Shown here: positions 45,549 to 54,266 of the stretch, in pieces | How positions within the stretch are numbered: position 1 is the stretch's first letter | Layout: the number at the start of each line of letters is the position of its first letter | DNA from: Mycolicibacterium sp. CBMA 226 | GTDB taxonomy: Bacteria > Actinomycetota > Actinomycetes > Mycobacteriales > Mycobacteriaceae | Assembly (NCBI RefSeq): GCF_009729075.1 | Contig: NZ_VTGY01000025.1 | Coordinates: forward strand, 124,001 to 188,000 | Direction: 5' to 3' | DNA length: 64,000 nt | Made by a program: the position numbers and the translations under genes | The notes under the pieces: model-generated | The model's database searches: none | What the model was told of the DNA's origin: nothing | Seen by the model: only the letters and a program-made list of their open reading frames with translations

Positions 45549-46349
45549 ATGACGAACATCGTGGTCCTGATCAAACAGGTCCCTGACTATGAGTCGGAGC
45601 GCAAGCTCAACGACGGCGACTTCACCCTCGACCGCGAGTCCGCGGACGCGGTGCTCGACGAGATCAACGAGCGCGCCGTCGAGGCCGCGCTGCAGATCAA
45701 GGAGAAGGAAGAGGCCGCCGGCGGCGCCGGCACCGTCACCGTGCTGACCGTCGGACCGGAGCGGGCCACCGAGGCCATCCGCAAGGCTCTGTCCATGGGC
45801 GCCGACAACGCGGTGCACGTGAAGGACGACCAGCTCAAGGGTTCGGACATCGTCCAGACCGGTTGGACCCTGGCCCGCGCACTGGGCACCATCGAGGGCG
45901 CCGAGCTGGTCATCGGTGGCAACGAGTCCACCGACGGCGTGGGTGGCGCGGTTCCGGCCGTCATCGCCGAGCTGCTGGGCCTGCCGCAGTTGACCTCCCT
46001 GCGCAGCATCTCCGTCGAGGGCGGCAAGGTGACCGGCGAGCGCGAGACCGACGAGGGTGTCTTCGGCCTGGAGGCCACGCTGCCCGCCGTCGTGAGCGTC
46101 AACGAGCGCATCGGCGAAGCCCGCTTCCCGTCGTTCAAGGGCATCATGGCCGCCAAGAAGAAGCCGGTCACCGTTCTGACGCTGGCCGAGATCGGTGTCG
46201 AGGCCGACGAGGTCGGTGTCGCCAACGCCAGCAGCAAGGTGCTGTCGTCGACGCCGAAGCCGGCCAAGGCCGCGGGCGAGAAGATCGCCGACGAGGGCGA
46301 GGGCGGCAACAAGATCGCCGAGTACCTCGTTGGTCAGAAGCTGATCTAG
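45549..46349 (+). CDS. etfB: electron transfer flavoprotein beta subunit
   Basis: A 266-residue ETF beta subunit (FixA). It begins 'TNIVVLIKQVPDYESERKLNDGDFTLDRES' (in part), with 'AVEAALQIKEKEEAAG', 'VTVLTVGPERATEAIRKALSMGADNAVHV' in part and the family signature 'VIGGNESTDGVGGAVPAVIAELLGLPQLTSL' in part. The ETF passes electrons from acyl-CoA dehydrogenases to a membrane quinone reductase. The length equals M. tuberculosis FixA (Rv3029c). etfA follows after 46 bp in the same operon. Confidence 0.96.
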   Translation: MTNIVVLIKQVPDYESERKLNDGDFTLDRESADAVLDEINERAVEAALQIKEKEEAAGGAGTVTVLTVGPERATEAIRKALSMGADNAVHVKDDQLKGSDIVQTGWTLARALGTIEGAELVIGGNESTDGVGGAVPAVIAELLGLPQLTSLRSISVEGGKVTGERETDEGVFGLEATLPAVVSVNERIGEARFPSFKGIMAAKKKPVTVLTLAEIGVEADEVGVANASSKVLSSTPKPAKAAGEKIADEGEGGNKIAEYLVGQKLI

Positions 46350-46395
46350 CCCCCACCAGACCGAAACTTCCAGAAAGACACAGAGGCAAATACGC

Positions 46396-47352
46396 ATGGC
46401 TGAAGTACTTGTGCTCGTCGAGCACGCTGATGGTGCCCTCAAGAAGGTGAGCACCGAACTGATCACCGCTGCCCGTGTGCTCGGTGAGCCGTCGGCAGTT
46501 GTGGTGGGTGCCCCCGGCACCGCTGCGCCGCTGACCGACGCCCTCAAGGCCGCCGGTGCGGCCAAGATCTACGTCGCCGAGTCGGCTGACGCGGCCGACT
46601 TCCTGGTCACCCCGACCGTCGATGTGCTGGAGGCTCTCGTCGAGTCCGCCGGCCCGGCTGCGGTTCTGACTGTCGCCAGCACCGAGGGCAAAGAGGTCGC
46701 CGGTCGGCTGGCCGCTCGCCTGGGTGCCGGCCTGCTGGTCGACGTCGTCGACGTCAAGGCCGGTGGCATCGGTGTGCACAGCATCTTCGGTGGTGCTTAC
46801 ACCGTCGAGGCGCAGGCCAACGACGTGCTCCCCGTGATCGCGGTCCGTCCGGGTGCCATTGAAGCTGAAGCGGCTGCTGCCGCCGGTGAGGTCGTCAACG
46901 TCGAGGTTCCGGCCCAGGCCGAGAACGCCACCAAGATCACCAAGCGCGAGCCGGCCGTCGCCGGTGACCGTCCGGAGCTCACCGAGGCCAGCGTCGTGGT
47001 CGCCGGTGGCCGTGGTGTCGGCAGCGCCGAGAAGTTCTCGGTCGTCGAGGCCCTGGCCGACTCGCTCGGCGGTGCCGTGGGTGCTTCGCGTGCCGCGGTC
47101 GACTCGGGCTACTACGGCGGTCAGTTCCAGGTCGGTCAGACCGGTAAGACCGTTGCCCCGCAGCTGTACATCGCCCTGGGCATCTCGGGCGCGATCCAGC
47201 ACCGCGCCGGCATGCAGACGTCCAAGACCATCGTCGCGGTCAACAAGGACGAAGAGGCCCCGATCTTCGAGATCGCCGACCTCGGCATCGTGGGTGACCT
47301 GTTCAACGTCGCCCCGCAGCTGACCGACGCCATCAAGGCTCGCAAGGGCTAG
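46396..47352 (+). CDS. etfA: electron transfer flavoprotein alpha subunit
   Basis: A 318-residue ETF alpha subunit (FixB), same length as Rv3028c. The N-terminal domain ('[25 protein letters not shown]' in part) is Rossmann-like. The C-terminal FAD domain has '[40 protein letters not shown]' (in part), '[25 protein letters not shown]' in part and '[22 protein letters not shown]' in part, which together hold the flavin. It forms a heterodimer with EtfB. A strong terminator follows, ending the conserved block here. Confidence 0.96.
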   Translation: MAEVLVLVEHADGALKKVSTELITAARVLGEPSAVVVGAPGTAAPLTDALKAAGAAKIYVAESADAADFLVTPTVDVLEALVESAGPAAVLTVASTEGKEVAGRLAARLGAGLLVDVVDVKAGGIGVHSIFGGAYTVEAQANDVLPVIAVRPGAIEAEAAAAAGEVVNVEVPAQAENATKITKREPAVAGDRPELTEASVVVAGGRGVGSAEKFSVVEALADSLGGAVGASRAAVDSGYYGGQFQVGQTGKTVAPQLYIALGISGAIQHRAGMQTSKTIVAVNKDEEAPIFEIADLGIVGDLFNVAPQLTDAIKARKG

Positions 47353-47380
47353 TTTCCGCTCCGCGTGAGCAGAAGCGAAG

Positions 47381-47408
47381 GTGCCCCAAAACTCCGGTTT
47401 TGGGGCAC
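47381..47408. terminator. strong rho-independent terminator after etfA
   Basis: Perfect 12-bp stem GTGCCCCAAAAC / GTTTTGGGGCAC with a TCCG tetraloop, followed by TTTTG. It lies 29 bp after the etfA stop. Confidence 0.85.
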
Positions 47409-47444
47409 TTTTGCGTCCGGACACGACTACTGAAAGCAACTGGA

Positions 47445-47450
47445 TACGGT
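47445..47450 (+). promoter_or_regulatory. -10 element (TACGGT) of a likely leaderless promoter for the LuxR-type gene
   Basis: TACGGT ends 7 nt before ATG 47458 with no ribosome site. GTG codons at 47449 and 47452 overlap or abut the hexamer, so ATG 47458 is the better start. Confidence 0.4.
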
Positions 47451-47457
47451 GGTGTCG

Positions 47458-50247
47458 ATGTCGAGCCAGGGGCGCGGGCCGGTCTTGCGCGGCCGCGACA
47501 AGGAGATCGCGGTGCTGCGCGGTCTATTGTCGACTGCGCAGGGCGGCAGCAGCCAGGTGCTGGTGCTGCGAGGTGTGGCGGGAGTCGGGAAGACCGCGCT
47601 GCTGCGGTATGCGGCCGACGTCGCCGACGGATATCACCGCATCCAGGTCACCGGCGTCGAGTCCGACATGGAACTGGCATACGCGGGCCTGCAGCAACTG
47701 TGCGCGCCGCTGATGCATCACCTCGACGAGTTACCGACGCCGCAGCGTCAGGCGCTGGACGTGGCTTTCGGTCGTGGTCTCGGCGCTACGCCGGACCGAT
47801 TTCTGGTGGGCCTCGCGGTACTCAGCCTGCTGGCCGCCGCCACGACCGACCAGCCCCTGCTGTGCCTCGTCGACGACGCGCAGTGGCTCGATCAGGCGTC
47901 GGTGCAGACCCTCGCCTTCGTCGCGCGGCGCCTGCTGGCCGAACCCGTCGGCGTCCTGTTCGCGGCGCGCGACACCGGAGCTGAGGCACTGCGTGGCTTA
48001 CCGGAACTCACGATCACCGGCCTGTCGAATGCCGATGCCCGCGACCTGCTCGACTCGGTGTTGCTGGGACGGGTCGATGAACGGGTGCGCGAGCGCCTCG
48101 TAGCCGAGACGCGCGGGATCCCGCTCGCGCTCCTCGAGGTTCCCCGCAGTGTTTCTGCCGCCGAGCTGGCCGGTGGTTTCTGGAACATGGGAACCGGGCG
48201 CAGCGTGACGACCCAGGTGGAGGACGGCTACCGGCGGCGCGTCGAGGCACTGCCACCGGCTGTCCAGCAACTGTTGTTCCTGGCCGCCGCCGACCCGGTG
48301 GGGGACGCGGCGCTGTTTCAGCGGGCCGCAACGACTTTGGGGCTGTCCATTGGTGCGCTGGCGCCGGCCGAGGCGGCGGGACTCATCGAGTTCGGCGCGC
48401 GCGTGCGGTTCCGCCATCCGTTGATGCGTTCGGCTGTATATCGCGCGGCCGACGTGAACCAGCGAAGAGCGGTACATCGGGCTCTGGCCGAGGCCACGGA
48501 TCCCCGGCACGACCCCGACCGTCGCGTCTGGCATTTCGCCCACGCGGCGGCGGGGCCCGACGACGCGGTGGCCGCGGACCTGGAGCGATCCGCCGGAAGA
48601 GCCAAGAGCAGGGGCGGCATCGCCGCGGCGGCGGCCTTCCTGGAACGTGCGACGGTGCTCACCGCGGACCCGGCCCTGCGTGCGGCCCGGGCGCTCGCGG
48701 CGGCACAGGCCAAACGCGACGCGGCGGCACCGGCCGCGGCGTATGAACTCCTGGCGATCGCCGAACTCGGGCCACTGACGGATCTGCAACGGGCACAAGT
48801 GGATCGGTTGCGGGCTCAGATGCAGTTCGCCCGCAGCCGGGCCGGTGGGCCCGGCGTGCCGCCGCTCAGCGACTCCGTGCAGAAGTTGCTTGCTGCGGCA
48901 AGAGATCTCCAGAAGCTCGATGACGGCCTCGCCCGTGAGACATATCTCGAGGCACTCGCTGCGGCCATGTACGCGGGCCGGCTCAGCCAACCCGATACGT
49001 TGCGGGAGGTGGCAGCGGCAGTGGGGACTGCCCTCGGCGACGCGGCCGAATTGCACCGGCCGGTGGACCTGTTACTGAGCGGGGTCGCGAGCCGGATCGT
49101 CACCGGTGGCGGTACCGAACAGATGCGCGCCGCGCTGGAGCTCATGTCCCGGCACGCGCACGACGCCGACGGTCAGTTCCTGCGGTGGATGCCGTTGGGG
49201 CTGGCCATCGTTCAGGAATCGGCCGTCGGCGAGATCTGGGACGACGGCATCCACCGGTTGTTGGCCACCGCCTCGATTCACCAGGCGCGCGATGCCGGCG
49301 CATTGGCCGTACTTCCGCCCGCGCTGGCATTCGGGGCCGGCGTGCACCTACTGGCTGGCGAATTCGACACGGCGACAACACTTATCGCGGAGGCCGCTGC
49401 CATCTCGGCGGCGACCGCCTACGTCCCGCTGAGGTACCAAGCGCTGTCGTTGGCGGCGTTTCGGGGGGTCGAGGGTGATGCAGTGGGCCTCATCGAGTCC
49501 GCGGCAGCCGATGCGATGACACGCGGCGAAGGCCGGGCACTCGGTGTCACCGGGTTCCTTTCGGCTGTTCTGTACAACGGACTCGGGCGTTATGCGGAGG
49601 CTTTCGCGGCGGCCAGGAGCTGTTGCGATTACGACGATCTGGGCTTCTACAGCTGGAGTCTGGTTGAACTCACCGAAGCCGCAACGCGCATCGGGGACAA
49701 GGGAACCGCGGAGTGGGCGGTGCAGCGGCTGGCTGCGCGTGCGGGCACCAGCGGCACCGACTGGGGACTGGGAGCCCTTGCCCACGTGCGTGCTCTGGTG
49801 GCCGACGACGAGGACGCCGACGCCCTGTACACCGAGGCAATCGAACGGCTCGGGCGCACCGGCGTCGTGTTCCTGCTGGCCCGAACCCGTTTGTGTTACG
49901 GGGAATGGCTGCGCCGGATGAATCGGCGCGTGGCAGCGCGTGAGCACCTCGGAGTGGCGTTCGAGATGTTCAGCCGAATGGGCGCAGAAGCGTTCGCGGA
50001 GCGAACCCGCCGCGAGCTGATCGCCGCCGGCAAGAAGGTCCGCAAGGAGCCGGTCAACACCGGTGACGAGCTGACGGCGCAGGAGGCACAGATTGCCCGC
50101 CTCGCCGGCGAGGGGCTCACGAACCAGGAGATCGGTGCGCAGCTGTTCATCAGCACACACACCGTCGAATGGCATCTGCGGAAGGTCTTCGTGAAACTCG
50201 GCATCACCTCGCGGCGACAGCTGCGCACGCTTTTCCCGGCGCGCTGA
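47458..50247 (+). CDS. large ATP-binding LuxR-family (LAL) regulator
   Basis: A 929-residue LAL-type regulator. An N-terminal NTPase domain has Walker A 'LRGVAGVGKTALLRYAA' (about residues 35-50) and a Walker B-like 'PLLCLVDDAQWLDQAS'. A long helical TPR-like middle (~500 residues, Ala-rich repeats) follows. The C-terminal LuxR helix-turn-helix is 'LTAQEAQIARLAGEGLTNQEIGAQLFISTHTVEWHLRKVF', quoted in part, with 'VKLGITSRRQLRTLF'. Such proteins are usually activators of adjacent catabolic or biosynthetic operons in response to an inducer. It leads the accessory block and probably controls the genes to its right. Confidence 0.93.
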   Translation: MSSQGRGPVLRGRDKEIAVLRGLLSTAQGGSSQVLVLRGVAGVGKTALLRYAADVADGYHRIQVTGVESDMELAYAGLQQLCAPLMHHLDELPTPQRQALDVAFGRGLGATPDRFLVGLAVLSLLAAATTDQPLLCLVDDAQWLDQASVQTLAFVARRLLAEPVGVLFAARDTGAEALRGLPELTITGLSNADARDLLDSVLLGRVDERVRERLVAETRGIPLALLEVPRSVSAAELAGGFWNMGTGRSVTTQVEDGYRRRVEALPPAVQQLLFLAAADPVGDAALFQRAATTLGLSIGALAPAEAAGLIEFGARVRFRHPLMRSAVYRAADVNQRRAVHRALAEATDPRHDPDRRVWHFAHAAAGPDDAVAADLERSAGRAKSRGGIAAAAAFLERATVLTADPALRAARALAAAQAKRDAAAPAAAYELLAIAELGPLTDLQRAQVDRLRAQMQFARSRAGGPGVPPLSDSVQKLLAAARDLQKLDDGLARETYLEALAAAMYAGRLSQPDTLREVAAAVGTALGDAAELHRPVDLLLSGVASRIVTGGGTEQMRAALELMSRHAHDADGQFLRWMPLGLAIVQESAVGEIWDDGIHRLLATASIHQARDAGALAVLPPALAFGAGVHLLAGEFDTATTLIAEAAAISAATAYVPLRYQALSLAAFRGVEGDAVGLIESAAADAMTRGEGRALGVTGFLSAVLYNGLGRYAEAFAAARSCCDYDDLGFYSWSLVELTEAATRIGDKGTAEWAVQRLAARAGTSGTDWGLGALAHVRALVADDEDADALYTEAIERLGRTGVVFLLARTRLCYGEWLRRMNRRVAAREHLGVAFEMFSRMGAEAFAERTRRELIAAGKKVRKEPVNTGDELTAQEAQIARLAGEGLTNQEIGAQLFISTHTVEWHLRKVFVKLGITSRRQLRTLFPAR

Positions 50248-50258
50248 GCCGCGTCAGG

Positions 50259-50287
50259 GACCACGAGCTTCCAAGGGTTCGCGGCGG
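50259..50287. promoter_or_regulatory. shared regulatory-type element, copy 1
   Basis: Contains GACCACG, then TTCCAAGGGTTCG. It matches 55300-55328 at 24 of 29 positions and 51186-51208 at 17 of 23, with an identical 10-bp core TTCCAAGGGT in the latter. It lies 47 bp before the start at 50335. Confidence 0.6.
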
Positions 50288-50334
50288 TCCTGGATCGGCC
50301 ACGCTGATCGCATCCGCGAAAACCCTGAATCGAA

Positions 50335-51234
50335 ATGAGTTCTGTGTCCCGCATCCTGTTGCAGACGACGATCACCGAGTGCGCCGACGACTGGGACGTC
50401 AGCCGCTTTTCGCTGCTGTCAGACGAACTGAGAGCACGCGGTCACCACGTGACCGCACGCAATCGGTCATGCCTCACCGACGACCCGGTGCTGAGCCGGC
50501 TGGATGAGTTCGATTTCGACCAGCTGTGGCTGCTGGCCGTCGACGTCGGCGACGGCCTGACGACGGCCGATGCCGATGGCATCCGGCGGTTCCGCGAGCG
50601 CGGCGGCGGTGTGCTCACCGCGCGGGATCACCAAGACCTGGGATGCTGCCTGAACCACCTCGGATCTCTCGGCGTCGTCAACGAATTCCATGACAAGAAC
50701 ATCGATCCCAGCGAGCTGTGCGACGACCAGGACAACCCGGACATCTCGTGGCCCAACTACCACTCCGGCGCCAACGGCGACTACCAGCCGGTGTTGGTCG
50801 ACGGTGAGCCGCACGAACTGCTACGGACGAGCCGCATTGCCAGCGGGCGCATCGAATGGTTCCCCGCACACCCCCATGAGGGCATGGTGTCGGCGAAGGG
50901 GCCGCTCGCCCGCGCGATCGCGCAGGGCCGCAGCACCGCTACCGGCCGGCATTTCAATCTTGCCGTCGTGGTCGAGGGTGAACGGTCGCCGGACGGCCGG
51001 CCGATGGGCCGGGCGATCGCCGAGTCGACGTTCCACCACTTTGCCGACTACAACTGGGATCTCGCTGCCGGGGCCCCGTCGTTCGTATCCGACTCTCCGG
51101 GGACCCAGATCAAGGACGACCCCTCGCGGTTGGCGGTCTTCAAGGACTACATCGCGAACATCGCGGCCTGGCTGCAGCCGGCTTCAACTACGGGTTTCCA
51201 AGGGTCTGTTCACGTTCCGGCGCAGCGAAGCTGA
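50335..51234 (+). CDS. uncharacterised protein of GATase1/ThuA-like appearance
   Basis: A 299-residue soluble protein not assigned to a known family. It begins 'ILLQTTITECADDWDVSRFSLL', continues 'LDEFDFDQLWLLAVDVGDGLTTADADGIRRFRERGGGVLTARDHQDLGCC' (quoted in part) and ends 'GRAIAESTFHHFADYNWDL'. An alternating sheet-helix pattern with 'FRERGGGVLTARDH' at the place of a nucleophile elbow, and a late His pair, suggests the class-I glutamine-amidotransferase/ThuA fold, but no catalytic Cys is placed as in those enzymes. A copy of a shared upstream element precedes it. It probably belongs to the LuxR-controlled set. Function unknown. Confidence 0.75.
   Translation: MSSVSRILLQTTITECADDWDVSRFSLLSDELRARGHHVTARNRSCLTDDPVLSRLDEFDFDQLWLLAVDVGDGLTTADADGIRRFRERGGGVLTARDHQDLGCCLNHLGSLGVVNEFHDKNIDPSELCDDQDNPDISWPNYHSGANGDYQPVLVDGEPHELLRTSRIASGRIEWFPAHPHEGMVSAKGPLARAIAQGRSTATGRHFNLAVVVEGERSPDGRPMGRAIAESTFHHFADYNWDLAAGAPSFVSDSPGTQIKDDPSRLAVFKDYIANIAAWLQPASTTGFQGSVHVPAQRS
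51186..51208. promoter_or_regulatory. shared regulatory-type element, copy 2
   Basis: Core TTTCCAAGGGTCTG preceded by ACTACGGG, within the last codons of the gene at 50335 and 76 bp before the MBL start at 51285. See copies at 50259 and 55300. Confidence 0.5.
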
Positions 51235-51284
51235 ATATGCCACGCAGGGCCGTCCGGGCCTTGCCCAGTGAAAAGGGATGTGAC

Positions 51285-52211
51285 TTGACTTCTCAAACGG
51301 TGGAAGCGATTTCGTCGGCCGATGGATCGCGGTCGGACCGGCCGGTACCGTCGTATTACGCGCTGTCGGTTGGCGACATCGACGTCGTGGTGATCAGTGA
51401 CGGCGTGCTGCCGATGTCGGCCGAGAGCCTGGCGACGAACGCCGATCCCGACGTCCGGGCGGCCTGGTTGGACAACATGTTCCTGCCGGCCGACAGCCTC
51501 GCCCTGCCCCTGAATCAGGTCGTCCTCCGCCGCGGCGACCAGACCATCCTCATCGACGCCGGGGTGGGCGACGACTACCACGACTTCACCCCGCGGGCCG
51601 GACATTGGGGTGAGCGCGTGGAGGCCGCAGGCATCGATCTCGGATCGGTGACCGACATCGTGTTGACCCACATGCACTTCGACCACGTCGGCGGCCTGCT
51701 CGTCGAAGGCGTGAAGGACCAGCTGCGCCCGGACGTACGGATCCACGCGTCTGCCGCCGAGGCCGAGTTCTGGGAGTCACCCGATTTCTCGCACACCAAC
51801 GTGAACGAGACCATGCAGGACGCGCTGCGTACCTCGGCGTCCAGGTTCCTCGACCAGTACCGCGGCTTCTTGCGGCCGTTCGAGACGGAGTACGAAGTGG
51901 CACCGGGCGTGCTGGCCCGTCGCACCGGTGGGCATACCCCGGGGCACAGCATCGTGCGGCTGGCATCGGGTGGTGACCGGCTGACATTCGCCGGTGACGC
52001 CGTGCTGCAGGCCGGATTCGATCACCCGGACTGGTTCAACGGTTTCGAGCACGACCCCGAGGAAGCGGCGCGCGTGCGGGTCCGGCTGCTGCAGGAGCTG
52101 TCGTCGACCCGCGAGGCGCTGGTCGCGACGCACCTGCCGTTCCCGTCGGTCTGCCATGTGGCAACCGCGGGCAATGCCTTCAGGGCCGTACCGGCTGTGT
52201 GGGAGTCCTGA
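51285..52211 (+). CDS. MBL-fold metallohydrolase (paralog 1)
   Basis: A 308-residue metallo-beta-lactamase-fold hydrolase. Dizinc motifs are 'VLTHMHFDHVGGLLVEG' (H-x-H-x-D-H), 'GGHTPGHSIVRL', 'FAGDAVLQ' and 'THLPFPSVCHVA'. The annotation start at ATG 51237 would add an unconserved, Arg-rich 16 residues. TTG 51285, preceded by AAAAGGGA, gives an N terminus equivalent to that of its paralog at 54267. Substrates may be lactones or esters, which would suit a Baeyer-Villiger monooxygenase that turns cyclic ketones into lactones; this link is inference. Confidence 0.87.
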   Translation: MTSQTVEAISSADGSRSDRPVPSYYALSVGDIDVVVISDGVLPMSAESLATNADPDVRAAWLDNMFLPADSLALPLNQVVLRRGDQTILIDAGVGDDYHDFTPRAGHWGERVEAAGIDLGSVTDIVLTHMHFDHVGGLLVEGVKDQLRPDVRIHASAAEAEFWESPDFSHTNVNETMQDALRTSASRFLDQYRGFLRPFETEYEVAPGVLARRTGGHTPGHSIVRLASGGDRLTFAGDAVLQAGFDHPDWFNGFEHDPEEAARVRVRLLQELSSTREALVATHLPFPSVCHVATAGNAFRAVPAVWES

Positions 52212-52261
52212 GCTTCTGCGGCACTGAACCACGCATACCTGAATTCCATTGAGGAGAAACA

Positions 52262-52660
52262 ATGTTCGACCACAGTGAGTTGGCGAAGGCCATCACGACC
52301 ATCCAGACCGTCACCCCGCCGTTCATTCCCGCCGACGCGCACGTCATGACATCGATCATCGAGTGGCCGGCGGGAAGCGCCGGAGCCCCGCCGCACCGTC
52401 ATCCCGGTGGACCGTCGTTCGGCTACGTGCTGGAGGGCGAGATGCTCTTCGAACTGGAAGGTGAAGCGCCGCGGGTAATCAAGGCCGGGGAGGCCTTCTG
52501 GGAGCCCGGCGGCGACATCATCCACTACTCGGACGCCAACAACCGCACTGATGTGCCGCTGCGCTTCCTCGTCACGATGATCTGCACGCCCGGTGTGCCC
52601 ATGCTCGTGATCGTCGAGGACGACGAGCTCGAAGCCCGCAAGGACCGGCGGGTCCGCTGA
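52262..52660 (+). CDS. cupin domain protein
   Basis: A 132-residue single-domain cupin. Motif 1 is 'GAPPHRHPGGPSFGYVLEGEMLFELEG' (G-x5-H-x-H-x4-E-like, quoted in part) and motif 2 is 'GEAFWEPGGDIIHYSDANN' with Pro-Gly and His. These residues normally hold Fe, Mn or Ni. The enzyme type, if any, is open: dioxygenase, isomerase or sensor. Strong ribosome site GAGGAGAAAC before ATG 52262. It follows the MBL gene by 50 bp on the same strand. Confidence 0.85.
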   Translation: MFDHSELAKAITTIQTVTPPFIPADAHVMTSIIEWPAGSAGAPPHRHPGGPSFGYVLEGEMLFELEGEAPRVIKAGEAFWEPGGDIIHYSDANNRTDVPLRFLVTMICTPGVPMLVIVEDDELEARKDRRVR

Positions 52661-52751
52661 TGACTACGGACTTTCCGGGGGCCGCGCGCACGCGAGCCAG
52701 TGCCAGTGTGGAAGCAGCACAACAAGAATCAATGACGAAAGGATGTATCGG

Positions 52752-53495
52752 ATGAAGATCACTGTGATGGGTGCCAGCGGCCAGATCGGTTCGAAGGTCG
52801 TCGCATTGCTGAACGAGGCCGGCCACGAAACGGTGGCGGCGTCGCGGGACACCGGCGCTGACGTCCTGACGGGCGCAGGCCTGGCAGAAGCGCTGGCCGG
52901 TTCCGACGTGCTGGTCGACGTCGTCAACTCGCCGGACTTCTCCGACGGACCGGTACTGGACTTCTTCACCAAGTCGGCGACCAACCTGACGGCGGCTGCG
53001 AAGGCCACGGGTGTCGGCCACTACGTCGCGTTGTCGATCGTGGGGTGCGACGGCCTGCCCGACAGCGGGTACATGCGGGCCAAGGTCGCCCAGGAACACA
53101 TCATCACCGAGTCGGGACTGCCGTACACGATCGTGCGGGCCACGCAGTTCCATGAGTTCGCCGAGGCGATCACCGCATCGTTGACCGTCGACGGTGAGGT
53201 GCGGGTGCCCGAGGGCCTCATTCAGCCGATCGCCGGCGCCGACGTCGCCGCCGAAGTGGCTCGCGTCGCACAGGTCGCACCGATCAACGGCATCGTCAAC
53301 ATCGGCGGACCGGACAAGCTGACCTTCGCCGGCCTGGTCAAACTGGCGCTGGCCCACCGCGGTGAAAGCCTGCCGATCGTGGTCGACCCCGCCGCCGTCT
53401 ATTTCGGCACCAAGGTCGGTGACACCGGTTTGGTCACCAGCGGCGACGCCATCATCTCGGACCTGCACCTGGCGGACTGGCTGGCCACGCAGTGA
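52752..53495 (+). CDS. NAD(P)-binding NmrA-like atypical SDR
   Basis: A 247-residue atypical short-chain dehydrogenase. The cofactor motif 'VMGASGQIGSKVVALL' (GxxGxxG) is at the N terminus, with 'VLVDVVNSPDFSD', 'GHYVALSIVGCDGLPDSGYMRAKVAQEHIITESGLPYTIVRATQFHEF' in part. The Y-x-x-x-K pair is Y-M-R-A-K. NmrA-like proteins sense NADP or reduce quinone-like compounds. ATG 52752 is chosen over ATG 52743 because AAAGGA (52738-52743) would touch the latter. Overlaps the SDR gene by 4 bp. Confidence 0.85.
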   Translation: MKITVMGASGQIGSKVVALLNEAGHETVAASRDTGADVLTGAGLAEALAGSDVLVDVVNSPDFSDGPVLDFFTKSATNLTAAAKATGVGHYVALSIVGCDGLPDSGYMRAKVAQEHIITESGLPYTIVRATQFHEFAEAITASLTVDGEVRVPEGLIQPIAGADVAAEVARVAQVAPINGIVNIGGPDKLTFAGLVKLALAHRGESLPIVVDPAAVYFGTKVGDTGLVTSGDAIISDLHLADWLATQ

Positions 53496-54211
53496 CGGAG
53501 CTGGCCGGGCTGACCGCGCTGGTGACGGGCGGGACCGCGGGAATCGGGTTCGAGACGGCGCGCCTACTGGCGGCCGAGGGCGCGACGGTGATCATCACGG
53601 GACGCTCAGCCGACCGCGGCGCCGCGGCGGCCGCTGAGCTCGGGGTGCGGTTCATCGCCGCGGATCTGGCCGATCTCAAATCGGTGAAAAGCCTTGCCCG
53701 CCAATGTGGCGATGTCGACATCGTGGTCAACAACGCCGCCAGCTTTCCGGGCGCGCTCACCGTGGAGCAGGATGTGGCGACATTCGAGTCCACCTTCGAC
53801 ACCAACGTGCGCGGCGCCTACTTCCTGGTGGCAGCTCTGGTACCGGGCATGTTGCGCCGGGGCCGGGGGAGGATCGTCAACGTCACCTCCATGGTCGCGT
53901 TCAAGGGTGTCCCCGGGGCATCCAGTTACAGCGCTTCCAAGGCGGCGCTGGAATCGTTGACGCGCACCTGGGCAACGGAATTCGGGCCGCAGGGCGTGCG
54001 CGTCAACAGTGTGGCGCCGGGGCCGACGGCAACGCCGGGCGTGGCTGCCGAATGGGGCGACACCAACGACGAACTGGGTCGCACGCTGCCGCTGGGCCGC
54101 ACGGCGCAGCCGGCCGAGATCGCCCAGGCCGTGCTGTTCCTCGCATCGCGGCGGTCGAGTTTCATCACCGGGTCGACGCTGCATGCCGATGGCGGCGGCG
54201 CCGCCGCCTGA
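53492..54211 (+). CDS. short-chain dehydrogenase/reductase
   Basis: A 239-residue classical SDR: cofactor loop 'ALVTGGTAGIGFETARLL' (T-G-x3-G-x-G), 'NNAASFPG' (NNAG-like), catalytic Ser in 'NVTSMVAF', Tyr/Lys in 'SSYSASKAALESL' and the C-terminal 'GSTLHADGGGAAA'. It oxidises an alcohol or reduces a ketone; Arg in 'ITGRSADRG' after strand 2 suggests NADP(H). GTG start at 53492 overlaps the preceding stop. In the context of a Baeyer-Villiger monooxygenase it could make or remove the ketone. A strong bidirectional terminator follows. Confidence 0.9.
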   Translation: MTELAGLTALVTGGTAGIGFETARLLAAEGATVIITGRSADRGAAAAAELGVRFIAADLADLKSVKSLARQCGDVDIVVNNAASFPGALTVEQDVATFESTFDTNVRGAYFLVAALVPGMLRRGRGRIVNVTSMVAFKGVPGASSYSASKAALESLTRTWATEFGPQGVRVNSVAPGPTATPGVAAEWGDTNDELGRTLPLGRTAQPAEIAQAVLFLASRRSSFITGSTLHADGGGAAA

Positions 54212-54215
54212 TCGC

Positions 54216-54256
54216 CGAAAACGGCCCCCGGACCTGTTGTCCGGGGGCCGTTTTCG
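54216..54256. terminator. bidirectional terminator between SDR and MBL genes
   Basis: Perfect 18-bp stem (54216-54233 with 54239-54256) and a 5-nt loop. The stem has AAAA at its outer left and TTTT at its outer right, so it works as an intrinsic terminator for both convergent genes. Confidence 0.9.
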
Positions 54257-54266
54257 TGTTCGGCGG